Source: Skeletonema tropicum (taxonomy: Eukaryota > Bacillariophyta > Thalassiosirophyceae > Thalassiosirales > Thalassiosiraceae). From it: a DNA stretch of 64,000 nucleotides. The stretch spans positions 744,001 through 808,000 of the forward strand of contig CM074131.1 in NCBI GenBank assembly GCA_037178625.1, written 5' to 3'. A program made the position numbers and the translations under genes. The notes below the pieces were generated by a model. It ran no database searches. It had not been told where the DNA came from and saw only the letters and a list, made by a program, of their open reading frames with translations. Shown piece by piece: positions 44,651 through 53,602 of the stretch. Every line of letters starts with the position of its first letter. Position 1 is the first letter of the stretch.

Positions 44651-44817
44651 ACATGCCTGCTAACTCCATATAAGGTGAAGCTAATCTTCCCTTGATTTTG
44701 AGGGCAATCTACTCGTAAATAATAATATTTGCAATTGCAAGGCCTCAACCCAACCTGTGAAAGTGAAAATACTTTGACTTAGCTAGAGCTAGACGCAGGG
44801 AAGCCTATCTTTTCACA

Positions 44818-44931
44818 ATGGCATCAACATCAACATCAACATCTACATCTACATCAACAGGTGATCTCACTATCACCTTCACTATCCCTACCAATACCAA
44901 ACGTCACGACGGAGGCGGAGACGGAGACTAA
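44818..44931 (+). CDS. Short Ser/Thr-repeat ORF, unit 1 (37 aa)
   Basis: An ATG in a context conserved in all three units (CTTTTCACAATGGCATCAA) opens a frame of Ser-Thr repeats, then 'GDLTITFTIPT' and a Gly/Asp end. Units 2 and 3 have versions of 34 and 33 residues starting at about 46,478 and 48,065. In this copy an extra T creates the stop. The conserved start and upstream region suggest a once-expressed small gene whose second part is the frame described next. Confidence 0.35.
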   Translation: MASTSTSTSTSTSTGDLTITFTIPTNTKRHDGGGDGD

Positions 44932-46567
44932 GCACAGGAATGTTGTTGGGAAGACGCCCCAGCAAGACGCCTTCTCTCGTTACTCGAATGATCTTCTCCG
45001 TCTTATAAGGCAATCGTGCTTTTCGACAAAGATGAAGATGATGCCGAAGACGAAGATCAAGCAAATGACGAATTGGACTTGGACTCTCTTGCTAGAATCA
45101 ATCGAGCCCTGAGCAGCGTGGGACTGAGAAATCTTCATCTCAACCAAGGTCAAGGTCACGTTCAAGGTCACGTTCAAGGTCACGTTCAAAGTCACGGTCG
45201 CGGTGAATGAAGATGTCTCCAAGCGCCGTAGAGGAAATCACTCGCGTCCTCTACAGCAAAGCAATCAACGCAAGACGAGATTATCTTGGGAAGCACATCC
45301 GAGTTTGCTACTTCACGAGATGTTATTGGAGTTGGAGCTTGAGGAGTAGATCATGACCATTGTGTATCTGACCTGACGAGGATGAAGAAGAGGACGAGAA
45401 AAGGAAAAAGGCAGTGTCACAAATAGAAGAGTGGCCTCTTGAAATAGGTCGGGCTTGTTTGCGGAAGAGTAGTGTAGGTAGTAACAATAGCATTAGCATT
45501 AGGTTCTTGAGTACAATAGCAATAGGGCTATTCATAGTTAGTACCCTTGGTTGCGTCCTGAGGGGAAAGTCGTCTACATTCTGACGCCATCTTCAAGTTC
45601 CTGTTGTGTATTTTTGAGACGTTAATTTAAGTGAGTTGTCAGTCAAAGCGGTACTGTAGCAGCGATGCGGATTGCATGGTAAAGCAGAGCAAGTTCTGTA
45701 ATCCAAGTGATCTGGATACAATATGTGTGTATGTATTGTAACAAGAGAGCAGCTGCATGTAAAGTCAAATCTCAGAGAAATTAAACAGATGATGATCCCA
45801 TAATTGGTCGTAGTTTTAGGGCCTTATCACCAATCGTGGCAGCAGCAGTATGTCCCTGGGCAGCAGTAAGTTGATTTTGATGTTGTTACTATGCAGCTGA
45901 TTTCATTGAGAACCCCAAAAAGGATTCTGTTCGGATGTGCGAACTCATGTTGCGCACTATGATAGTAAAATAGGAGTTCGCAGCTCGCACATCCGAGCCG
46001 AAAGGAACCGAAAATTGCATGCAAAAGCAAAAGGTTCAACAAAATGTCAAAGAATGAACACACTTTGTAGATTGTAGCTCTGGAAGTTCAAGTGCTTTTG
46101 TGAAGGCACTTTTGTCTCACAGTCCTTCAACCGACAGATTCCTTCTTCCTCAAAATTCCTCGACTACGTGGGAATCCACACGTACTGCTCCATGACATTG
46201 ACATCAGAGAGCATGACTACTCCTACAACATTGAAGTACTTAAGTATACTTCTACATACTCCGTGCGATGTTCATTTGCAAAATCTCATTGATATTTTGA
46301 TACATCGACATTACATGCCTGCTAATTCCATACAGTGAAGCCAATCTTCCCTTGATTTTGAGGGCAATCTACTCGTAAATAATATTTGCAATTGCAAGGC
46401 CTCAACCCAACCTGTGAAAGTGAATATAGCTTAGTACTTAGCTAGAGCTAGACGCAGGGAAGCCTATCTTTTCACAATGGCATCAAAATCTACATCAACA
46501 GGTAATCTCACTGTCACCATCCCTACCAAACGCCACGACGGAGGCGGAGACGGAGACAAGCACAGGA

Positions 46568-46945
46568 ATGTTGTTGGGTAGACGCCCCAGCGAGACGCCT
46601 TCTCTCGTTACTCGAATGATCTTCTCCAGTCTTAAGGCAATCTTGCTTTTCGACAAAGATGAAGATGATGCTGAAGATCAAGCAGATGACGAATTGGACT
46701 TGGACTCTCTTGCTAGAATCAATCGAGCCCTGAGCAGCGTGGGACTGAGAAATCTTCATCTCAACCAAGGTCAAGGTCACGTTCAAAGTCACAGTCGCGG
46801 TAATGAAGATGTCTCCAAGCGCCGTAGAGGAAATCACTCGCGTCCTCTACAGCAAAGCAATCAACGCAAGACGAGATTATCTTGGGAAGCACATCCGAGT
46901 TTGCTACTTCACGAGATGTTATTGGAGTTGGAGCTTGAGGAGTAG
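46568..46945 (+). CDS. Best-preserved small protein of the array, unit 2 (125 aa)
   Basis: This is the only unit where the second part of the gene is one open frame: 'MLLGRRPSETPSLVTRMIFS', then an acidic segment (LFDKDEDDAEDQADDELDLD), 'SLARINRALSSVGLRNLHLN', a Gln/His/Gly-rich piece, a basic patch (KRRRGNHSRP) and a Leu/Glu end. Units 1 and 3 have the same segments split between frames (unit 1: 'KAIVLFDKDEDD' in another frame from about 45,016), and differ in the number of 12-base GTCAAGGTCACG repeats. No family is recognised; charge pattern suggests a small nuclear or nucleic-acid-associated protein, which is only a guess. Confidence 0.4.
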   Translation: MLLGRRPSETPSLVTRMIFSSLKAILLFDKDEDDAEDQADDELDLDSLARINRALSSVGLRNLHLNQGQGHVQSHSRGNEDVSKRRRGNHSRPLQQSNQRKTRLSWEAHPSLLLHEMLLELELEE

Positions 46946-48064
46946 ATCATGACCATTGTGTATCTGACTGAGGATGATGAAGAGGACAAGAAAAGGAAAA
47001 GGCAGTGCCACAAATAGAAGAAGGCCTGGCCTCTTGAAATATGTCGGGCTTGTATGTTTGCGGAAGAGTAGTGTAGGTAGTAACAATAGCATTAGCATTA
47101 GGTTCTTGAGTACAATAGCAATAGGCTATTCATAGTTACCCTTGGTTGCGTCCTGAGGGGAAAGTCGTCTTCATTCTGACGCCATCTTCAAGTTCTGTTG
47201 TGTATTTTTGAGACATTAATTAAGTGAGTTGTCAGTCAAAGCGGTACGAGCAGAGCAAGCTCTGTAATCCAAGTGATCTGGATACAAATACAATATGATG
47301 TGTATGAACAAGAGAGCAGCTACTTAGCTGCATGTACTTAATGTCACATCTCAAAGAATTAAACAGATGATGATGATCCCATAATTGGTCGTAGTTTTAG
47401 GGCCTTATCACCAATCGTGGCAGCAGTAAGTTGATTTTGTTACTATGCAGCTGATTTCATTGAGAACCCCAAAAAGGATTCTGTTCGGATGTGCGAACTC
47501 ATATTGTAGCAGCTCGCAGTTCGCAGTTAGCAAATCTGAGCCGAAATGAACCGAAAATTGCATGCAAAGGTTCAACAAAATAAATTTGTACTACCTCTAG
47601 GTATGTATTTAGCCAGCTGATCAGTAGATTGTAGCTCTGGAAGTGCTTTTGTGAAGGCACTTTTTTTTTTTTTTTTTTTTTGGGCTGGATAAATAAGTGA
47701 CACTTTTGTCTCACAGTTCACAGTCCTTCAAAACCGACAGATTCCTTCTTCCTCAAAATTCCTCGTCTACGTGGGAATCCCTTCTGAACTTAAGTATTGC
47801 TCCATGACATTGACATCAGAGAGACATGACGACTCCTACATCATTGAAATACACTTCTACTTACTCGCGTGGGATGTTCATTTGGTTTTTGCGTCAAAAT
47901 CTCATTGATATTTTGATACATCGACATTACATTGCCTGCTAATTCCATACAGTGAAGCCAATCTTCCCTCGATTTTGAGGGCAATCTACTCGTACATAAT
48001 ATTTGCAATTGCAAGGCCTCAAAAATACTTTGACTTAGCTAGAGCTAGACCCTTTCTTTTCACA

Positions 48065-48166
48065 ATGGCATCAACATCTACGTCAACATCTACATCTACA
48101 TCATCAGGTAATCTCACTATCACCTTCACTATCCCTACCAAACGCCACGACGGAGGCGGAGAGTAA
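48065..48166 (+). CDS. Short Ser/Thr-repeat ORF, unit 3 (33 aa)
   Basis: This is the third version of the frame at 44,818 (MASTSTSTSTSTSSGNLTIT), ending at TAA just before GCACAGG. The following conserved block is frame-broken in this unit. Confidence 0.3.
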   Translation: MASTSTSTSTSTSSGNLTITFTIPTKRHDGGGE

Positions 48167-48735
48167 GCACAGGAATGTTGTTGGGTAGACGCCCCAGCAA
48201 GACGCCTTCTCTCGTTACTCGAATGATCTTCTCCGTCTTGAGGCAATCTTGCTTTTCGACAAAGATGAAGATGATGTAGAACATCAAACAGATGACGAAT
48301 TGGACTTGGACTCTCTTGCTAGAATCAATCGAGCCCTGAGCAGCGTGGGACTGAGAAATCTTCATCTCAACCAAGGTCAAGGTCACGTTCAAGGTCACGG
48401 TCAAGGTCACGGGTCGCGGTAATGAAGATGTCTCCAAGCGCCGTAGAGGAAATCACTCGCGTCCTCTACAGCAAAGCAATCAACGCAAGACGAGATTATC
48501 TTGGGAAGCACATCCGAGTTTGCTACTTCACGAGATGTTATTGGAGTTGGAGCTTGAGGAGTAGATCATGACAATTGTGTATCTGACGAGGATGATGAAG
48601 AGGACAAGAAAAGAAAAATGCAATGTCACAAATAGAAGAGTGGCCTGTTTTGAAATAGGTCGGGCTTGTTTGCGGAAGAGTAGTGTAGGTAGTAACAATA
48701 GCATTAGCATTAGGTTCTTGAGTACAAAGGCTATG

Positions 48736-49222
48736 ACTATGAATACTTAGAACATGGCTTGAAAAGGCCGCTGGCGTCAACAGACGTGGCTGAGCCAAAT
48801 TTCAATTTCAATCCCGGTCCCCTACTTGCTCCTTGTCAAACTGCTTTGATGTACAGAGGTACAGAATGCAGTTCTCGTTCATTGCCTCTTACTTCGAGGT
48901 TGAGGTTTTTAGATAGTGCTATTGTAAGTACGAGATGACGACGACGAAGACTACAATTATTGCGCAAAAGACTCCGGGGGCTCGTCTGATTCACCAAACC
49001 CCCAAGAGAGCGTCGCCTTTCGGCCGGTGGCCGGTGCGTGTGCCCGCGCGCTATATCCCTACGGTTTTTTGTGCGTAGTTCTACCGCGGTAGGAAATGGC
49101 GGGAAGGGCTAAACCTGGTTAAGAAAGAGTAAATAAGTACGTAATACTAGCTAACGTACGCGTAGACCAGATACCACCAGCAGATCTTGACCATCTAAAT
49201 AATGAGAGGAGAGAGGAGCTAA
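48736..49222. other. Intergenic
   Basis: Nothing recognised. A GC-rich spot (GGCCGGTGGCCGGTGCGTGT) lies at about 49,021. Confidence 0.5.
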
Positions 49223-49349
49223 GTCGTTCGTTCTGTCGTTCTGTCGGTCGTTCGTTCTGTCGTTCTGTCGGTCGTTCGTTCTGTCGTTCTGTCGGTCGTT
49301 CGTTCTGTCGTTCTGTCGGTCGGTCGGTCGGTCGTTCTGTCGTTCTGTC
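49223..49349. repeat. GTCGTTCGTTCT-type microsatellite
   Basis: A compound run of CGTT, CTGT and CGGT tetramers continues for about 125 bases. It opens a - strand frame of QNDRTNDR repeats, which I regard as an artefact of the repeat. Confidence 0.9.
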
Positions 49350-49378
49350 CGGGCCCTTTGGCGTGTCCTTTGGCCTTC

Positions 49379-49684
49379 ACGGGCATTTTCGATCGACTCT
49401 TTCTTTGATTGGCTTGATTTGACCCCTTGCCCCCCCCCGTTTTTAGAGTTTTCGATTGACTCTTTCTTTGATTGCCTTAGATTTGAATGTTCAGGGGGGG
49501 ACACCTGTTCAGGGGGGGACACCCCCCCTTGCCCCCCCGTGTTTAGAATTTTCGATTGACTCTTTCTTTGATTGGCTTAGATTTGATTGTTCAGGGGGGA
49601 CACCCCCCCTTTCCCCCCGTGTTTAGAATTTTCGATTGACTCTTTCTTTGATTGGCTTAGATTTGATTGTTCAGGGGGGGACAC
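49379..49684. repeat. Minisatellite, four units of about 65-100 bp
   Basis: TTTTCGATTGACTCTTTCTT followed by TGATTGGCTTAGATTTGATT and a G-run/C-run block (CAGGGGGGGACACC...CCCCCC) occurs four times with length changes in the G and C runs. Confidence 0.9.
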
Positions 49685-49913
49685 ACGGAAGAGGCAAATG
49701 GACCTACTCGGATTCGGTGAATGGAAGAGAGGAAAGAAGTGTGGTCAGTTTGAAAACATTTATATTGTCAGGGTCGAGGTCAGCGAGCAAGTCTACTACG
49801 AGAACGATGAAGTCAAATCGGACTCAAACGTGAAGCGTGAAGCACTGGATGCAGACACCGATAATGAAGATGCCCCACCGAGCAAGCGCCGTAACATTTG
49901 CGTTACTAGGTAA
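49685..49913 (+). pseudogene. 5' fragment related to the STPR-repeat gene
   Basis: A frame crossing from the minisatellite encodes MDLLGFGEWKRGKKCGQFEN, an acidic stretch and 'SNVKREALDADTDNEDAPPS', then stops at TAG... TAA near 49,911. The final 70 bases are repeated almost exactly at 50,963-51,035, directly before the STPR repeats. So this looks like the front of that gene, separated from the rest by the histone H3 segment. No start codon I trust lies outside the minisatellite. Confidence 0.4.
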
Positions 49914-50019
49914 GAAGATGAGGCAGAAAGGAAGAATGTGTTTTAAGTAATTCGGATTCATATGTGGATTCACAGAAAGAGAAAGTGAAGAATTATAAAT
50001 CCCAAAAAAGGGCGCTCAC

Positions 50020-50040
50020 CAATCATTGATTGGCAGTCTT
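50020..50040 (-). terminator. Hairpin downstream of histone H3
   Basis: On the - strand, CCAATCAATGATTGG follows the H3 stop by about 25 bases, after an AATAAA-like sequence, and can form a 6-bp stem. Animal histone genes end in a stem-loop, but this one lacks that consensus, so the role is uncertain. Confidence 0.35.
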
Positions 50041-50062
50041 TATTTATTTTAGTTTTTTAATA

Positions 50063-50612
50063 TTAGGCACGCTCTCCCCTTATACGACGAGCCAGCTGCA
50101 TATCCTTTGGCATGATGGTCACACGCTTTGCATGTATTGCACACAAGTTTGTGTCCTCAAAGAGGCCAATGAGATAAGCCTCACTCGCCTCCTGCAATGC
50201 CAAAATGGCTGTGGACTGGAACCTGAGGTCTGATTTCATGTCCTGTGCAATCTCCCTGACCAATCTCTGGAAGGGTGCTTTTCGGAGAAGAAGATCAGTG
50301 GACTTTTGGTAACGACGGATCTCACGGAGAGCAACTGTTCCCGGACGGTAACGGTGAGGTTTTCTGACCCCTGCGGCTGTAGGAGCAGATTTACGTGCGG
50401 CCTTTGTGGTGAGTTGTTTCCGTGGAGCCTTACCTCCAGTTGATTTTCGTGCAGTTTGTTTTGTTCGGGCCAACTGTTCCCGGACGGTAACGGTGAGGTT
50501 TTCTGACCCCTGCGGCTGTAGGAGCAGATTTACGTGCGGCCTTTGTGGTGAGTTGTTTCCGTGGAGCCTTACCTCCAGTTGATTTTCGTGCAGTTTGTTT
50601 TGTTCGGGCCAT
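50063..50612 (-). pseudogene. H3: Histone H3 with internal 139-bp duplication
   Basis: From ATG 50,612 the frame encodes normal H3 residues 1-46 ([20 protein letters not shown]...RYRPGTV), then re-enters a second copy of its own start (50,473) out of frame and stops after '[13 protein letters not shown]'. The second copy runs on to a full 135-residue H3 ending 'RRIRGERA' at 50,063, but its first codon is TTG. 139 is not a multiple of three, so no uninterrupted ATG-initiated H3 exists. The sequence differs from canonical H3: T21 for A, A33 for G, R36 for K ([11 protein letters not shown]), D50 for E, and STAIL in the variant-defining region. K4, K9, K14, K18, K23 and K27 are kept. Confidence 0.9.
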
Positions 50613-50984
50613 GTGGCCTGGAGTTGTTCTTAATGTTATTGATGTTGGAAGTGCTGTTGTTGGGTTTTGTTTTTTTATTTTTGTATCTTTTTTGTATGGG
50701 TAATGGAGGGAGGGAGCTAACTGGAGGAAGATAACTTTGATTTGGACGTGTGATGTGGAGTGTCAAGAAATAGGGTTCTAATTTTTAGTAAGGGTACAGT
50801 TGATGTGTGAGTGTCAGAAATAGGGTTTTGAGTTTACAGGAGGCTTCCTTGTGTTTTCTTCATATGGAGATAGATAAGATACAAGCCCTCACTGTAAACT
50901 TTTACTAAATATCAATCAACTTCTTCTGGAGCTGATGAGAAGCATGAAAGTTGATGCGATCAAACGTGAAGCGTGAAGCACTGG

Positions 50985-51530
50985 ATGCAGACACCGATAA
51001 TGAAGATGCCCCACCGAGCAAGCGCCGTAACATCTGAAGAGGAACGTCAAGCAGGAAGAGACAAGGGCGCTGCTGCAAAGAGGGTTCGTTGGGTAAGTAT
51101 GACTGAAGAGGAACGTCAAGCAGGAAGAGACAAGGGCGCTGCTGCAAAGAGGGTTCGTTGGGTAAGTATGACTGAAGAGGAACGTCAAGCAGGAAGAGAC
51201 AAGGGCGCTGCTGCAAAGAGGGTTCGTTGGGTAAGTATGACTGAAGAGGAACGTCAAGCAGGAAGAGACAAGGGCGCTGCTGCAAAGAGGGTTCGTTGGG
51301 TAAGTATGACTGAAGAGGAACGTCAAGCAGGAAGAGACAAGGACGCTGCTGCAAAGAGGGTTCGTTGGGAAAATATGACTGAAGAGGAACGTCAAGCAGA
51401 AAGAGACAAGGACGCTGCTGCAAAGAGGGTTCGTTGGGAAAATATGACTTGCCGAGATCAACCTTCATCTCCAAACACACCTCATCCATGTCTCCAACAT
51501 CCTCAACAACGTACAGGAGGATTTGGATGA
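50985..51530 (+). CDS. STPR-type 23-residue-repeat protein (probably damaged)
   Basis: Six exact-length 69-bp units (51,034-51,447) encode MTEEERQAGRDKGAAAKRVR plus WVS or WEN; units 1-4 are nearly identical, 5 and 6 carry D and E variants. A 23-residue basic helical repeat with this pattern is the 'score and three peptide repeat' (STPR) known as a DNA-binding unit in silkworm FMBP-1. The first ATG in frame is 50,985, just after a stop. After unit 6 the frame ends in unrelated sequence at 51,530, while one base further (skip one T at 51,449-51,450) it would join the coiled coil listed next. The upstream 70 bases duplicate 49,840-49,905. Confidence 0.55.
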   Translation: MQTPIMKMPHRASAVTSEEERQAGRDKGAAAKRVRWVSMTEEERQAGRDKGAAAKRVRWVSMTEEERQAGRDKGAAAKRVRWVSMTEEERQAGRDKGAAAKRVRWVSMTEEERQAGRDKDAAAKRVRWENMTEEERQAERDKDAAAKRVRWENMTCRDQPSSPNTPHPCLQHPQQRTGGFG

Positions 51531-51756
51531 TGCAAAGACCACGATCGAACAGGTCAATTGCTCCTTGACTAACTGGAAAACAAAATTTGATATTGTGTGT
51601 AACTTAGCACAGAGTTCTGGGGTCGATCTTGAAACCCTCAACAATATCAGAAATGAACATGATACTCTTACATTGTACAACAAGGCTCTCACTTCTAACG
51701 TCAATTACATCACCACTTTCACCAACATTAAGAAGGAATCCGAGAGTGGGTACTAA
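51448..51756 (+). pseudogene. Coiled-coil C-terminal part of the STPR gene
   Basis: From about 51,451 the frame reads AEINLHLQTHLIHVSNILNN then 'VQEDLDDAKTTIEQVNCSLT' and ends at TAA 51,754-51,756. Heptad spacing of hydrophobic residues indicates a coiled coil. It has no start of its own and is one base out of frame with the STPR repeats, so it is most likely their original C-terminus. Confidence 0.45.
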
Positions 51757-53602
51757 CTCTGCCAAATCATACTAACAGTCCTGTAGAATATTATTTCACC
51801 AAATGATTTACGTCTCGCTCTAATTTCTTCCTACCTGTCTTCAATCGTTTCCACACGTTCACATTAAACCTCTTCATAGATAATCCCTCTCACATAAATC
51901 AATATTCTCCCAACCGTTTCTCAGTAATCACTACACAGCATTCGTAGAAGGCAATGTACAACCTTTATTACATAATTATTAAAGTGTTACATAACGTACT
52001 ATTTGAATACTGCTATGTATATAAGTAGACACAATCAATATCGTAGTAGATAGCCGGTGCCTCCTCTCTTATTTAGAAAACCCGCGCAGCGGCTAGACGA
52101 GCGTCAGCGAGGCTAGTGTCTACCATGGTGTCCACTGCAATAGCAGCCTACGCACAACGCAGAATGCTTCTACATCCAGAACAAATGATCGTCGACGTCA
52201 GAAGATATCATGGGCTTGCTATTACTATGATTTCAACTGATATTTGCCCTTGATGGCGTGATATTCCCGCTATTTTAGAGTTGAAACGTGCTGGAAGGAA
52301 GGTAAATCTTCGCATTATATGCAATTAAATACTTAAAATAGTGAACCGCATACATTGCACTGTGTCTTATTGTATTTGATATAATTGTGATCGATTCGAT
52401 GGACGATTATGAGATATGATAATCAAATGAGCGTTGTTTCAGCGCAGTGAATAAATTTCACATTTGTATCCCCCACCAGTAGATATCATTCAGTATACAC
52501 TCCTCTGCATGATTATGGGGTACTTCCCACTCAGTACTTCCCACTGCCCCTCACTTCGCACTATTTCCGCCACTATCAAATATTTAAACATGAAACAACA
52601 CTAATCTTCTCCGTATTTGCAGAAATAATGAGTGGAGTTGTGAGTTGCCATTCTGAAGACGACGTGTTGACGCATCATAACATCGATAGTAGTGCCCATT
52701 CCACAAGCCCTAATTATCCACAATACTTTATTGTTCACTTCTGCTGCCTGCTGTACCGTGTGTTGGCTATCCCAATCATTTGATTTGTCGATCATCGACG
52801 ATAAATATTGTGGCTGGAAAATAATACCGAGTGGCGATTATCGAATATAGCATGAATACAAGCCCCACTCGAAGGAATACCGGCGCCGAAACATTCCCAT
52901 GTTTATTTAGTATCAACGCGTTATGATGAGGAGGCGAGACGGGCGTTTATGGTTGACGTAACCATCACCACAACTGCTTGACGACGACTGAAAAAGATGA
53001 TGGCCGGTGCCATGTTGATGTGATGAGGCCACACCACAACCCCACACACACTACCGCGGCCCAAACCAACGGTCAACATTGATCATATTGGTCCAGTTGA
53101 TGATCCTGATGCAGGGGTTAGACGTTTGGCGGCGTCTATGGCATCCATTAGCGGCACAGCGCTAATCCAGGTCTATCTGGTTAAGACTCCTAAACCAGGT
53201 CTAGACCCTGGTTAACCTCCCGTAGGGATATAAATATGTATTTGTTTTTCTATGTGCCAGGCCAGGTACACTTCTTCCGCTTCCGGCTGCCCTGCTTCCG
53301 GCGCTGCCCTGCTTCCGGCATCCTGCAGCTGTAAAAAATACTCACTCTAATTTTATTTTATTTTTTATTTTCTTCGTCCGTTTTAATTTTAAAAACAGTG
53401 TTGTGACTAATTGTTTAGGGTTATCCTGACAATGAGAGTTGGGAGCAGGTATGCCAACGTCACGGTGACATCAAAGCAAAGAGCATTCTATTCGAAAGGA
53501 TTCGCTTCAAGTTCCAAGTCCGGCCGGACCGCGAAAAATGCAATCAAAATCATTCGACCAACACCAACAACATCTATCAACATCAACATTCACAAAATCA
53601 CA
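51757..53602. other. Intergenic, 1.8 kb
   Basis: AT-rich with no gene I can support. CTGCCCTGCTTCCGGC and close variants are repeated two to three times at 53,275-53,325. Confidence 0.55.

Larger units (their letters stand above)
44651..48735. repeat. Tandem array of three 1.6-kb units
   Basis: Direct repeats start at about 44,651, 46,312 and 47,929; markers such as GACGCCTTCTCTCGTTACTC recur at about 44,968, 46,595 and 48,200, 1.60-1.63 kb apart. The third unit ends early at about 48,735. Units differ by substitutions and many short indels, including a pure T run at about 47,660-47,680 in unit 2. Each unit carries the short frames described below. Confidence 0.88.

Noticed and set aside
49223..49349. 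Regular repeats considered as a CRISPR-like array
   Set aside because: There are no unique spacers; it is a simple microsatellite in a eukaryotic genome.
49151..49522. - strand frame with QNDRTNDR repeats
   Set aside because: It is produced by the tetranucleotide microsatellite and the minisatellite; there is no other support.
50905..51489. Two long - strand frames (181 and 194 codons) through the STPR repeats
   Set aside because: A 69-bp repeat stays open in every frame that lacks a stop in one unit. The + strand frame has the meaningful pattern.
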